From Physcia stellaris (taxonomy: Eukaryota; Ascomycota; Lecanoromycetes; Caliciales; Physciaceae): a DNA stretch of 64,000 nt. Both the position numbers and the translations under genes were made by a program. Shown piece after piece: positions 1 to 11,650 of this stretch (positions are counted from its first letter, which is position 1; every line of letters starts with the position of its first letter). The notes beneath the pieces were generated by a model. It did not search any database. It worked only from the letters and a program-made list of their open reading frames with translations, and was not told the DNA's origin. The stretch is from NCBI GenBank assembly GCA_018902385.1, contig JABSSW010000032.1:358509-422508 (forward strand), read 5' to 3'.

Positions 1-677
1 AAACATCATGACAAAACAATGAAAATTTTGTTTCGTTACATTCGATCGATCATCGATTTAAATTTTATATACGATTTGAAATTGAACAACAATGAAAATT
101 TCAAAATCAAAATTTATTCGAATTTTGATTACGCAATCGATAAATTGAACAAAAAATCGATTTTCGAATACGTTTACATGTTCGCTGAAAATCAATATCA
201 TGAATGAATCGTAAACAAAAATCGATCGCTATTTCAATCATTGAAATCAAATATATGATTTTATCGACATGCGTTTAAAAAAAATTATAAATAACACAAT
301 TTTTTCGAAATTTGAATTTCATCAAATATTTCGAAATCGAATTGAATCAAATAACAATCATTCAAAACGATAAACATAAAATTTGTTTATCAATGCAATT
401 TTTGAAAAATAATCAAATCGTTAATTTGTTGATCAAAAACGCAAATATTCACGAACGATCAAAACACATTGATGTGATTTATCATAACATCAAAAATTTG
501 CATCAAAAAAATTTGATTCAATTGAATTACGTTTCAAATGCAAACATGATAATCAATGATTTGATTAAATCATTGTCAAAAAATAAATTCAAGAAATTCG
601 TGAAACAATTGAAATTGAAAAAATCGAAAATCAATTAAATTTTTTTCAATAATCAGAATTGTTTTTTTTATGTTAAA

Positions 678-1056
678 ATGTTGATGATTCAATCGTACAC
701 ATTTGACGAATCATAATCGAAAACAAAAATTCGTTGATCGTGTTCAAATTTGAATTGCATAATGATTCAAAATGATTTTTTTTGAAATCGTTCGAATTTA
801 GTTTTTTGATCAAAAAAAATCAATGTTTTTTTCGTCAATAGTCAAAAAAGTTCGAACTTGATTGAAATCACGTCATTTTTTTCATTCTAAAGCGATGATG
901 ATTCGATTGTACGAATTTAACAAATTATAATTGCAAACAAAAATTCGTTAATCGTGTTCAAATTCGAATTGCATGATGATTCAAAATGATTTTTTTCGAA
1001 ATCGTTCGAATTCGATTTTCTGATCAGAAAAATTCAATGTTTTTTTCATCAATGAA
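678..1056. repeat. Tandem duplication, two ~165-bp diverged copies
   Basis: Copies at about 678-840 and 893-1056 share long stretches such as the segment around TTCGTT(G/A)ATCGTGTTCAAATT and the following AATGATTCAAAATGATTTTTTT. The unit period is about 215 bp. Differences are mostly transitions, as expected for two copies mutated independently. No coding content recognised. Confidence 0.75.
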
Positions 1057-1816
1057 CGTAAAAATTGAAATTCAGTAAAAATTACGTCGTTGCACGAATT
1101 AGCATTCAATGAAAATCACAATCAATGCAAAAATTGAAACTCAATGAAAATCGCATTCAGAAATGCAATGAACATGATTGTCATCGAATAAAAATGTTGA
1201 AAAATACGATAACAAAAAATTGAAATATGAGCACGAATAAAATCAAAATTTCTGATTGATCGATTAAACGAAACGTGTCAAAATCGATCATTATTAAAAA
1301 CATCTGTGCAATCAAATTGTATTTATTTCTGTACGTAATTTCGATAATATTGCATGCAATGCAATGACAATCATTCACATTCGTTCAAGAAAGACGACGA
1401 AAATGACTTTTGCAAACGATACGATCTTGAAAATTTATTTTTGAATCGTAACGAAAAAATTATTAAAATATAAAATGTGCAGAAATATCGCGTCATTTCG
1501 TATAATGAAAAAACGTTTTTTTCGACAAATTCTTGATCATGCATGCGAAATTCATTAATAGTTAATACAAATACACGAAAAAACACGAAAAAACGTTTTC
1601 GAATTTTTGTTCGAAATTTGATTGCGAAACACGAATCATGATACTTGCGAATAAATGATATGATAAATTATTTGAAAATATTTGAAAATCGAAAATCTTG
1701 AAACAGATTGATCGAAATGAAAAAATTGTTCAACGTTTTGAATTTTTGATCAAAATAACGATTCGTTTTTACGAAATTTTCGATGTGAATAAAAATATTT
1801 GTGTTTTGATGACGAA

Positions 1817-2016
1817 TGTATTGAAAAAATCATGAATAATTATCATTTTATTGTTTTGAATTTCGTTATTCTGATAAATTACATGCAAATAAAAACACAA
1901 AAAGTGTGCGAATGTTAAAATATTAATTTCAACAAAAACGCATTAATTTTGTTTTCGTCAAATTATATCAATTGAATTTTGATTGCAACACATTTGCGAA
2001 AATTGTATTTTCAACA
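1817..2016 (-). repeat. Outer element, left direct repeat (probable LTR)
   Basis: Aligns with 12260-12456 over ~197 bp, including a long identical core through ACGCATTAATTTTGTTTTCG. On the minus strand it begins TGTTGAAAATAC and ends CAATACA, the TG...CA pattern of an LTR, and an A-rich tract precedes it as a polypurine tract would. Confidence 0.65.
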
Positions 2017-2715
2017 TTTTTTCACAACAATCGTTTGTGTTATCTGTTTTGTATTTTAACGAATTCAATTTGAAATTTTCGTGCAAATTTTTTCAACGAT
2101 GAATTTTGAAACTTTTTCAAAACGAATTTTTTCAACGATATGATTTTTCAACGATGCGATTTTTTCAACGATACGTTGTTTGAAATTTTCGAACAAACTT
2201 TTTCAACGTGATATGACGTAAATTTTGTAAAATTAAATCATACATCGATACGAAAATTGCAAAAACGAACGAATCGAAATTTTGTTAATTTCAATATGAC
2301 GTAAAATCGAATTGTAAAACGTGCGATCGAGCGACTGAAAACGTTTTGATTTCTTCATGAAATAAAACATCGATATGAGATTCGATATTTAAAATTGAAT
2401 GAAAAATACATTATGAAACAAATATCAATTGTTTGAATTTTGCGATGATGAACGAAAATGCGAATCACATCATGTAACATCATTGTGTTTCAAAATTTTC
2501 AAATATTGTTTGCGATATCAACGATTCGATATCTAGTGATTTAATTGTAAAAATTTCGATAAATATGTCAACGATATGAAAAATGATCAAGAAATCGATG
2601 AAAAAAATAATGCATCGAATGCGAACAAACTTTTGAGAACATACATCGATGCAAAAAATGCAAATTCAAACTTTTTTGACGTGATTAAAATCTGTCAGAA
2701 AATCAAATCGATTAA

Positions 2716-3890
2716 TATGCGAAAAAATCAAATATTTTCAACATTATTTGTTTTTCTTGATCGAGTTTTTATTTGCATTCTGATCGAGTTTCTGATTTGC
2801 AAAATCGAAATGTAATGATTGCATAATACGTTTTTTCGAAACGATATTTCGTGACTTTTAGTCGAATTTGTATAATACGCTTTTTCGAAACGATATTATC
2901 TGAACGTGAACATTTTGATCAATACATTTTTTCGAAATTGTATTGTCTAATAAATTGTTTTTTTTTTAACAATTGTACGTACAATACGTTCTTTTGAACT
3001 GTATTGTCATTTTTTTTTCGTATTTATCGAGCGATTGAAATTTCAAAAAATAATAAAAAATAAAGACGTTGATCAGTCGTGTTAAATCAAAACGAAATCA
3101 CAACAAAAATAAATCTTTATCATATTCGTTAAACGATAAAATAAAACATACAACAATTTTTAAAATTCTTTCAGATCACAAAACGAAAAAAACGAAACAT
3201 CGAATTCATTAAAACAACAACAATTTTTATTTTCTCAAATCGATCAACGATTAATAAAAAGAAAAAAAAATTAACGAATAAAAACAACAAACAAACATAT
3301 GCGAAAAAATCAAATATTTTCAACGTTATTTGTTTTTCTTGATCGAATTTTTGTTCTTGATCGAGTTTCTGCTTTGCAAAATCGAAATGTAATGATTGCA
3401 TAATACGTTTTTTCGAAACGATATTATTTGACATCAAAATCTTGTATCAATAGTTTTTTCGAAGCGATATTGATTTGATTTCTAAACGTATTCGTGATTG
3501 CATAATATATTTTTTCGAAACGATATTATTTGATTTCAACTCGTATCAATTGTACAATACGTTTTCTCGAAATCGTATTATTTGAAATCAAATCATTGTA
3601 ACAAATTCACTAAAAATACGTCATTGAAACAAATTCACTGTTGTAATTGTACAATACGTTTTTTCGAAACAATATTGTCACGTTCGTTTTTTTTCGTTTT
3701 GATTGCGTTTGATTTTTTTTCGTTTTTTTTTTTCGTATTTATCGTTCGATAACGAAATCGCAAAATTGTAAAAAATAAATGAATTATCGTGTTAAATCAA
3801 GACAAACAATCACAAAAAAAAACAATTATGTTTTTACAAATCAATAAAACAACAACAAACAACATGTTGATTTTCTCAAAATAATGACTT
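2716..3890. repeat. Large tandem duplication, ~580-720 bp period
   Basis: The segment at 2716-2844 recurs at about 3299-3427, sharing ATGCGAAAAAATCAAATATT and the run through AAATCGAAATGTAATGATTG. The segment at 3020-3110 recurs at 3733-3830, sharing CGTATTTATCG and ATCGTGTTAAATCAA. This is a decayed duplication inside the outer element. Confidence 0.7.
2826..3680. repeat. Dispersed hairpin minisatellite, about nine copies
   Basis: An imperfect palindrome of the form AATACG-TTTTTTCGA-AACGATATT recurs near 2826, 2876, 2922, 2984, 3403, 3450, 3500, 3558 and 3655, usually followed by TTGA or TGTC. The arms AATACGTTT and AAACGATATT pair around a T-rich loop. Variants such as AAATTGTATT and AAATCGTATT often keep pairing. 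Function unknown. Confidence 0.6.
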
Positions 3891-4008
3891 TTTCGAAAAG
3901 AAATCAGTATTTTTTCAAAGCAAAATGAAAAAAAACGAAACGTCAATAGCGTTATTTCATGAATATTTCATTGTTTTCAATTTTTGAAACATTTCGCATA
4001 ATTCAATC

Positions 4009-4232
4009 TATCATGAATCGTGTTTGAATAAACGTAATATTGATTAATTAAACGAAAACAATAAATTTGCAGAAACAAATAAATACAAAATGTTAAAATT
4101 GCAAACAATGTGCGACGTCAAATTTCAAATCACGTTAATTTCAACGTAAAATTAAAACATAATTCGCTGTTCGATTACATATCATATCAATTATTTATTT
4201 GTCAAATTTATTTGTCAAACATGTTCGTAACA
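4009..4232 (-). repeat. Gypsy 3' LTR
   Basis: Differs from the 10522-10745 copy at ten positions by my hand alignment, all transitions, about half in CpT/ApG and half in CpA/TpG context. Equal length in both copies (224 bp) with no indels. Confidence 0.92.
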
Positions 4233-4246
4233 TTATTTTTTTTTTT
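4233..4246 (-). other. Polypurine tract of the Gypsy element
   Basis: Immediately upstream of the 3' LTR on the minus strand lies an all-purine-or-T run (eleven A then TAA), where the plus-strand primer for retrotransposition would sit. Originally G-containing tracts would have become A runs under this mutation pattern. Confidence 0.65.
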
Positions 4247-4705
4247 CGCGAGCGTCGTCTCGACGATTCGTTGTTATTTCGAAATTAAAAAATCTTGTTG
4301 AAAATTTTGTTGATTGATTTGAATGTTTGCAAAATTCAAAAATCACGATTATTATTTTTCATTTTCAGATGTTTCGTTATTGTTTCAAAGTTCGATAAAA
4401 TTTGACAACAATTTCTGAAAATGTTTTTGACACGATTCAACTTTTCATGCGACGTAAATTCTGACTGTAAATAATATCGAGACGATAACGAAAACTAAAA
4501 ATTGCGAAAACGTTGCGAGAATGAAATCGAAATGAATGTATTAAATTCGAAATTTTCAAATTTTAATCGAATGTAATTTCGATTAATGTCAACATGACAA
4601 TTTTTTTTCGAAAACGACGACGATTCGTTGAAAAATCGAATTCGTTGACGACGTTTTGAAATATTGAAATTAACGTTTTGAACGATTTTGAATTTGCAAT
4701 CGTGA

Positions 4706-5249
4706 AATGAATGCGATAAAAATCGTTCATTACGTCGCGAACATTATCAAATTTTTCGTTGTCGACATAATATCATGTTCGATTATGCGATCAATTCGAT
4801 CAATTGATTCGATATTGAAAACGATTGTAATAATATCGAAATTTCAAAATATCGTTCATTTTTCATTCGGAATTTTCGTTGATTATGACAAAATCAAAAA
4901 ATTCATTGATTTGATTTTCGAATGAATTACGAAAATTTTTGTACAAAAATCAACAATGAAACACATCGTAAATATGCATAATTTCAAACAATTCGAATCG
5001 ATATGAATTGTTTATACGTTGTAATATTTTGTAAAAATTTAATTTTTTGTCATCGAATTTGTCAGACGATTTGATTGTTTTGATGTTTCGTCGATCGAAA
5101 AAAACGAAATTTTTCTCGACGTATTTTACGATTTTTCGATGTTTATTGATTTGAATTGTTATACGTTTTTGAATCATTTTTGCATGATTTCGTACGTAAT
5201 TGAAAATATTTTGCATTGTGTCGATAATATTTTTTGTTTTGACGATCAA
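4706..5249 (-). pseudogene. Gypsy integrase C-terminus and chromodomain (relic)
   Basis: The open part (5249-4950) matches the C-terminal integrase segment of fungal Gypsy elements: NKHRK...VFFDRRNIKT, then INNSYRFEL and YDVFH. Past a TGA the same frame continues into a chromodomain-like stretch with a KFRYYYNRFQYRIN core and YYVDNEKFDN. Five in-frame TGA codons interrupt this stretch, each where chromodomain relatives commonly carry Trp (for example before YYVD). Chromodomains direct integration toward methylated-histone chromatin. No Gly or Trp remains except one Gly codon arising on the other strand from the single GG at 4869. Confidence 0.8.
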
Positions 5250-5380
5250 AAATCGTTTTCTCGTTGTAACATACGAGATAAAATTTGATGAAAAATTTAT
5301 ACGAAAATGAAAATCTTTATTGATAAAAAATGAAAATAATTTTGTTGTTACAAATATTGCGTTGTTGTTTGCAAATTAGA

Positions 5381-5765
5381 TCATGAACAATCAAACGTTT
5401 CAATCGTTTTGTATGTAATTGCAATATTGTCGCAATTATTTTTCGATATTTTGATTGATTTTTTCGATTTCTTCATCGATTTTTGAATGAAAAACGATGA
5501 AAAATTTACATTTGATGTCGAAAATTCGACAAAATGTTTGTCAAACGAACGATATGAATTGAAAATTTCGATCAAACGTTATCGAAAAAAATAATTCATG
5601 TGTACGAAATACGTAATTGATGAGTATTTTGATCGTGATTTCAATATTGATATTTTCGTCGTCGACGATACAAAGCACGTAATGACGTTTTTTGTTAAAT
5701 TTGTCAATTATCGTGCATATAACATTATGATCGTGAACGTCGAACAATTCGATGATGAAATTCAT
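5381..5765 (-). pseudogene. Gypsy integrase core (relic)
   Basis: Recognisable integrase catalytic-core pieces: MNFIIELFDVHDHNVICTII, then a segment ending TFDRNFQFIS (family: SDRGxQF), then FHSKIDEEIEKINQNIE, which corresponds to the family signature FHPxTDGQTERxNQ with Pro and Gly lost. Three TGA stops fall at expected Trp positions; one TAA also occurs. Non-functional. Confidence 0.85.
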
Positions 5766-6199
5766 TGATATGTCGATTCAACGTTGCAAAAATATAATAA
5801 AAAAAATAAATAAATCGTTTTTGCGATTTTTGAAAATTTTCGTGCGTTGACATTCATAACAATTACGTACGTATCGACGAATCGTTTTGCGCATGTTGAA
5901 TCAATAATAATCGCGACGTAATAAATTTTTCATGCGATTAAAATTTGAATGTTTCGAAACAGAAAATTCATGAATTTTTCTGAAAAAATCAACGAGTAAA
6001 AAGACATCGACGAACATTCAAAATCGATTTTTTCGATACAAAACGTCGTTTTTTTCAATGCAATTTCGTAAATCAATTTCATTCATTGAAATGAAATTTT
6101 GTTCGATGATTTTACGATAAATCGTGCAATCATCGTTAGTTTTGTTGACAACAAAAATTCGTTTTTAAATAAATTCGTCAGTTTTCATCGCGTGAATCT

Positions 6200-6692
6200 C
6201 GAATCGTTTCGAAATAAACAATATTTGTTTTCGATATTGATGTCGTTCGTCAATATCGTTTTTTGATCGTAAATCAAACATACGAATCAAAACATTTGTT
6301 TTAACGTTTTGAATTTCGAATTGAAATTGAATGACAATATTGAATTTCGAAAAAATTTCTGTTCAACGAATTTGACGAGAAATTAATTTTTTTGACGTTA
6401 TGAAAATTTTCAAACTTTTGTAATCGATGAAAATTTTGATCGATTTTTCAATGTTTTCAAATTCAAAACGTCAATATTTTAAACAACGAATAATGATCAA
6501 CAATTTTTTGTTATAAATTTCGTAATTGCATTCGATTGAAATCATGTTACGATTATAAAAAACAACGAAATGCAAAATTTTTTCGTCGTCGTATTGAAAT
6601 AATATTTTCGCATTGACGTAATCAAAAAAATCAATTTTCAAAATGATTTGTTTGATTCGATCGTAATGTCGTAATATGAAAATTTCGATCAT
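6200..6692 (-). pseudogene. Gypsy RNase H and linker (relic)
   Basis: Begins IEIFILRHYDRIKQIILK..DYVNAKILFQYDDE and contains FYNRNMISIECNYEIYNKKL, matching the RNase H domain of Gypsy polyproteins (family: FxSxKLxPAExNYEIYDKELLA). After a TGA at the expected Trp it continues IEKSIKIFIDYKSLKIF and KKLISRQIR, then another TGA at an expected Trp. The domain identity is clear; catalytic function is lost. Confidence 0.85.
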
Positions 6693-7132
6693 CGTTTTTT
6701 TGAAAAAATTGAAAATTTTTTCGATTTCAGCAATTCATTCGAAATTCACGAATTTTTTGATCATTCGAGTGAAAATTCGAATTTTTTTCGAAAAATCACG
6801 AATGAATCGTCTGTAAAAATTGACGAAATTCACGAAAATTTGCATTTTTTTCAAATTTGTAAAACGTTTTCAATTGACAATGATTTTTATTTTTTTCGAA
6901 TTTATGCGAAAATCATTTATCGATAATATGACGTTCAAAAATGTCATTTTTTTTTGAAAAATTCGCATTTTTCAATATTCATTTGTAATTTGATTTTTTT
7001 GAATTTTTTCAGCATTTTACGAACGTGAACGATGTGTTTTTTTTTGAATTTGTTGTAAATGAAAATATCATTTAAATAAATTTGACAGAAATCGTTCAAA
7101 AAATTGAACAACAAATCGTTCATGTAATGTTG

Positions 7133-7886
7133 TCAATTCGCGAATTCGTTGATCAATTCGAAAAATAATATTCGATATTTGTACGATTTCATGAAAATAA
7201 CGAACGTAATGAATTTTTCATTTTTTTTACTCATTCGAAACTTGTTGAAAGTCGAAATGATATTTAGCTTGATCAAATATTTGCATTTTTGCACTTTAAT
7301 TAAAATTTCTTCGATCAAGAAAATGAAATATCGATTGCATTTCGTGATGTGATTAAATCGTCGATAATTCACACACAAACATAATTGATCATTTGATTTG
7401 ATTGCGAAATAAAACGAACGAAACGTATATTGTTTGATTGAATACGATAAAATTTTTTTGAAAATTATTTTTCAAATATTTTTTGAGTTTTTGAAATTTG
7501 AATTCGAACAAAAAATATATTCGATTTCGAAACAATGTATTGTTATTGTTTAAAAATTCGATTTTGTAATCGTAAATTCGATACGACGACAATTCAATTG
7601 TTTTTTGAAAATCGAATGATTTTGACAAATGTTTGAAATATTTCGATATTTTTTTCATTATACGTTCAAAAATCGATTTGATTTGTTCGTGTTTTAAAAT
7701 TTTTTTGATTATGACGACAATTTTCAACGATTCAAAATTTGTTCGCAATGTTTTGAATGCGAAATCGATTTGATTGATCGTAATGAAAAAACATTGCATT
7801 TTTTGTTTTCGATTTTTGAAATCGACGAATAAACAAAAAAAAATCGCATCAATTATCGCGATATTTATCGAATCGTTTGAATTCAA
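7133..7886 (-). pseudogene. Gypsy reverse transcriptase (relic)
   Basis: 7886-7389 encodes the N-terminal part, with YDYKIEFLNNN..LFRNRIY and EFKFQKLKKYLKNNF (family: DHxIxLxxGxxP...SExELxxLKEYL). 7378-7133 continues with MCVNYRRFNHITKCNRYFIF (family: CVDYRxLNxxTxKNRYPLP), then LNIISTFNKFRM and ELINEFAN (family: FGLxNAP). Substitutions are those expected from loss of Pro, Gly and Trp codons. The two frames are separated by a stop. Confidence 0.88.
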
Positions 7887-8493
7887 TTTCGAAAATGAAA
7901 AAATTTCGAATTGTTATTTTTTGATTTTTCAACGTTTGTTGCGTTGCTTTTTCAAGTTTTTTTTTGACGAATGTTGTTTTCGTAATCGTTGCGATATCAA
8001 TTTTTGAATAATTTGATTCAACGACGAACAATTCGTCATTTTGATCGATTTTCGAATAAATAAAACAATCGAAACATTTTGAATCGAATACGTTTGATTC
8101 GTTTTGTACATAAAACGTTGAAAAACTAAATTGCGAACGAAATAAAATTGTATATCGAAATTTTATTGCAACAATATGTTTCGTGTTATTTGTTTTCGAT
8201 AAAAAAACATCGCGACGTCAATTAAATACGTTTTATCGACGATTTGAATCAGAAATTTTCAAACGTCGAATTTGCATTGTTTTAATGAATATATTGTCAT
8301 GATGATTACATTTGAACGATTTGAAAATCAATTTATCGTAAATCATATTCAAAATAATTTCATGTTTGTTCATTCACGATTTTTTTAAAATTATCGAATG
8401 ATTGTTCAAATCGATGATGAATATAAAAATTGTTAATTCGAAATGCAAATCAATTGTCAATTTGAAATAAATGACATGAATTATTGAAAAAAT

Positions 8494-8706
8494 TTAACGA
8501 TCGTCGAATTCGATAATGAATTTCGATTTTAATAAAAATACGAAATTCATGTTCAACATATTGCATACAAATTGCGCAATTTTTTTATCAATAAAAACAT
8601 AATCAATTGCATCAATGTTTATTAAAATTTTTAATTTATGTTTATTATCGTTGAATGACAACGTACAATTGATAATTAAAAATCGTTTAACAAAAAAATC
8701 AAACAA
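8494..8706 (-). pseudogene. Gypsy aspartic protease (relic)
   Basis: A retropepsin-like fragment: LKILINIDAIDYVFIDKKIA corresponds to the family pattern ALIDSGATxxFID, with the catalytic D-S/T-G altered to N-I-D by loss of the Gly codon. It continues AQFVCNMLNMNFVFLL. It lies between the gag zinc knuckle and reverse transcriptase, as expected. Confidence 0.75.
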
Positions 8707-8876
8707 TTCGTCATGATAAATAAAAAAAAATTTTAAACATTCATCAATCGCGTTTTTGATGTGAATTATTAAATTTTCGAATCAAATTCGTTCGATTCGT
8801 TGATTATATTCATGTAAAACATTTGCATTTTGTGTCAATGACGTTTTTGATATTTGTGAACGTTCGAACATTTTTT

Positions 8877-9944
8877 TTATACGTGATCGATTTCATCGCA
8901 TATAAAACATTTGTTCGTAACGATCAATTTGTTTGTCATCGAATCACGAATTTTGATTTCAGCGTTAAAATAAAAATGAACGACAAATTTCACGAAAAAA
9001 ATCGAAATAACAAATTTCGTAAAAAATATCGAAATCGAAACGACAAAAATTGATTTGAATTGAAACAATTCAAAACGTTGTTAACGTGTCGCGATTTTTT
9101 TTTTTCGAAAATTCGATTGTCGATTGTATATTTGTTGCAAAATGATTCGAATTTTATCGAACGTGATGAATTCACGTGAATATATATTCATCGAATTCAC
9201 GTGAATATATATTCATCGTTTTTTTCAAATTTCAGAAAATTTTGTTTATTAATTTTTCGATTTTGATGATTTCGTTTATAATCAATTGAATTGCTAAAAC
9301 GAAAAAAAATTGAAATAAAAAAACTGAAAATTTTGAATATTCATGATCAATGTTCGAAATTGATTACGCATATTGCGTTTAAAATCAAAATTTTCGTAAA
9401 TAATGTTCAAAAATTTCAACATCATATGTCAAATTTTGAAATAATTCATATTAATATCACGAATCGATTGTATGTAATTATCGACATTATTTTCAATTTA
9501 GTCAATCACAATAATGATTGCGATCATGTTCGTGTCGTAATGATCAACGTTGATCGTCATTTTATCGTGTATTTTTGTTTTTCAAACACGTCAAATAAAT
9601 TTTATTTCATCGATGAATTTAAAAAAATTTGAATGTATTTTGAAACGTCGTTTGTTTTTTTGAAAAAAATTAATTACGTTGATTTTATCGTCGTTTTTTT
9701 TATCGTCGACGTCAGAATTTCGTACACGATTGCGAATTTTGATCAACAAAACGTCGTGATTTTTTTTCAAAAAAATGTAATTTTTTTGTTTGATCAAAAG
9801 TAAATCACGTTGTTTTTCGTATTCGTTTTTCAAAATATTCAATTTTCGACGAATTTCATTTAATTCGACATTCGTATTGATCAATTCGTCACGATCGACG
9901 TTGACAATATTGTACAAATTCTGATATTGAATCAAAACGTTCAA
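8877..9944 (-). pseudogene. Gypsy gag (relic)
   Basis: 9944-9591 encodes a charged coiled-coil-like stretch (NVELNEIRRKLNILKNEYEK) followed by KRRFKIHSNFFKFIDEIKF, resembling the start of fungal Gypsy gag capsid regions. The frame continues past two TGA codons spaced like the W-x-x-W of gag capsids. At 9068-8877 the frame ends with CFICDEIDHV, the CCHC zinc knuckle of nucleocapsid. The frame is broken in several places. Confidence 0.75.
9168..9217. repeat. Perfect 25-bp tandem duplication
   Basis: Two exact head-to-tail copies (9168-9192, 9193-9217) of a unit containing TTCACGTGAA and TGAATATATATTCA, both themselves palindromic. The copies are identical in a region otherwise heavily mutated, so the duplication may be younger than most of the mutation. 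Confidence 0.9.
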
Positions 9945-10013
9945 ATAATTATCACGATCGATGCGTAATCGATCAAATTTCTTTAAAAAATCGACGATTT
10001 TATGATTGATTCA

Positions 10014-10301
10014 TCATTTCAACTGATCGATGATAACGATATTCAAAAAATGAATAATTTTTTTATTTTTCATTTTTATGAATTCGATCGATGATACAAA
10101 TCGACGACGTTTGAATTGATTAACGAAATTTTCGTTAAAAAAATTGTCGTTAATTTTATGCAACATGCGATTCACGTTGACGCGTAACGTTTTGAAACGT
10201 TGTTTCATCGAAATAAGAAATTCGAAAAAAGTTGTTTCGTGATGATTTCGAATTATAATTGAAAATGAAAAATTGAAAATGATAAAAAGAAAAAAAATCA
10301 A
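10014..10301 (-). pseudogene. Region upstream of gag in the Gypsy element
   Basis: An open frame of 95 codons between the 5' LTR and the coiled-coil gag segment. It contains FLISMKQRFKTLRVNVNRML and no Gly, Pro or Trp. It may be the degraded N-terminus of gag; no family motif is recognisable. Confidence 0.35.
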
Positions 10302-10521
10302 TCGAATTAGTTTTCGTTTTTTATCGTCGATTGCGTAAAAAATCGATTTGTTATTTTACGATTTTCATTAAATGTTTCGTCAAAAAAACTTTTTGATCGT
10401 TTGTTTGATCAACAGAATTTTTTCGTCGTTTGTCTCGTCAGAAAAATTTAATCGATTTGAAATTTTATTTTTGAACGTTCGCGTATCACGACGAACGATA
10501 AAAATTGAAAACTTATTGTAA

Positions 10522-10745
10522 TATCATGAATCGTGCTTGAATAAACGTAATATTGATTAATTAAACGAAAACAATAAATCTGCAAAAACAAATAGATACA
10601 AAATGTTAAAATTGCAAACAATGTGCGACGTTAAATTTCAAATCACGTTAATTTCAACGTAAAATTAAAACATAATTCGCTATTCGATCACATGTTATAT
10701 CAATTATTTATTTGTCAAATTTATCTGTCAAACATGTTCGTAACA
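10522..10745 (-). repeat. Gypsy 5' LTR
   Basis: Partner of 4009-4232. Followed on the plus strand by CAATC (10746-10750), the second copy of the target-site duplication. No convincing tRNA primer-binding site is readable next to it, probably erased by mutation. Confidence 0.92.
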
Positions 10746-10756
10746 CAATCAATAAA

Positions 10757-11023
10757 TCAATAAATGACGAAACGTTTTTGACAATGTTTGCAAACAAAAA
10801 ACGAACAAAAAATCATAAAAAATCGAAAAATAAAACGAAACAAGAAAAATGACGTGCGAATCGACTGTTTGATCGAATCATGCATTGTTGAAAATGTTTC
10901 GAATTTGATCGATTTGAAAACAAATAAAATCATCGCATTAAAATATGACGTAATGCGCGTTTGTATGAAATCAAATTTGCAATTGTTTTTGAAATTGCAT
11001 TTGTCAAAATTGCGCGAAAACAA
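10757..11023 (-). pseudogene. Zinc-finger-like relic in the outer element
   Basis: An 88-codon frame containing RITSYFNAMI and, at the end, VCKHCQKRF, a CxxC half of a C2H2-type finger. The RI-x-x-YF motif recurs at 13.2-13.9 kb, so this fragment is related to the zinc-finger family there. It abuts the target-site duplication of the nested Gypsy, which probably split it. Confidence 0.45.
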
Positions 11024-11272
11024 CGATTTGTTTTGACTTGATTACAAATCAAATGAATTCGACTTTTCAACGAACATATGAAACAAATCGTTCATGATGA
11101 GATAAAATTTCTGAATGTTTTGATGTTTCGAAATCGAAATTCGAAACGAAATAAACGAAAAAAACGAACAACAAATTGCGAATTTTTTCAAGATTTTGTT
11201 TATCGATTTGAATATCGCAATCGAAAAACGAAAAAATTTCGACGCAACGATTGATCGTGAAACGATTTCTGC

Positions 11273-11650
11273 TCAAAATATCGATTTTTTTGATGTTGCA
11301 ATCGACGAAATAAATAATATGTTTTTTGAACGTTCGCGTACAATTTCTGATGCGAACATCGAAAAAGATAAAAATTTCGATGACGTTGAAAATGAAAAAA
11401 TTATCGATCGAAATGACGAAAAAAATGACGAAACAAAAAAAATAAATGATTTCGATTCGAAAACAAATGAAACAACGAATTCAACAAATTGTTGAACAAA
11501 CGTCGATTTCGATTTCTTTGCATGACGAATACGAATATATTCATGCAATTTGATGTTGTTATCGAATTTGATCGAATGTTTGCAACGTTTGCACGTAAAT
11601 TTTTCTGTTCGTTTTTTGATTAAACGAATTTTTTTCTTTTGTTTTGTCAA
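11273..11650 (-). pseudogene. C2H2 zinc-finger protein relic of the outer element
   Basis: The 125-codon frame contains FTCKRCKHSIKFDNNIKLHEYIRIRHAKK split as CKRC...H...H, a good C2H2 finger (C-x2-C, about 12 residues, H-x5-H). It is followed by a serine- and phenylalanine-rich tail where Pro has been lost. Similar finger proteins occur inside fungal retroelements, to my knowledge without assigned function. It lies about 600 bp inside the minus-strand 5' repeat of the outer element, the position of a first reading frame. Confidence 0.55.

Larger units (their letters stand above)
4004..10750 (-). mobile_element. Ty3/Gypsy chromovirus-type LTR retrotransposon, RIP-degraded
   Basis: Structurally complete but dead. 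Near-identical 224-bp LTRs (4009-4232 and 10522-10745) are flanked by the direct repeat CAATC at 4004-4008 and 10746-10750, a 5-bp target-site duplication. Minus-strand order is gag, protease, reverse transcriptase, RNase H, integrase, chromodomain, the Ty3/Gypsy order with a chromodomain tail. The LTR begins TGTTACGAACATG on the minus strand, preceded by a purine tract. Frames are broken mainly by TGA codons. Nested inside the older element at 1817-12458. Confidence 0.93.

Noticed and set aside
2826-3680. CRISPR-like array
   Set aside because: Fungal nuclear context, diverged repeats, irregular spacing and no spacer uniformity; better described as a hairpin minisatellite.
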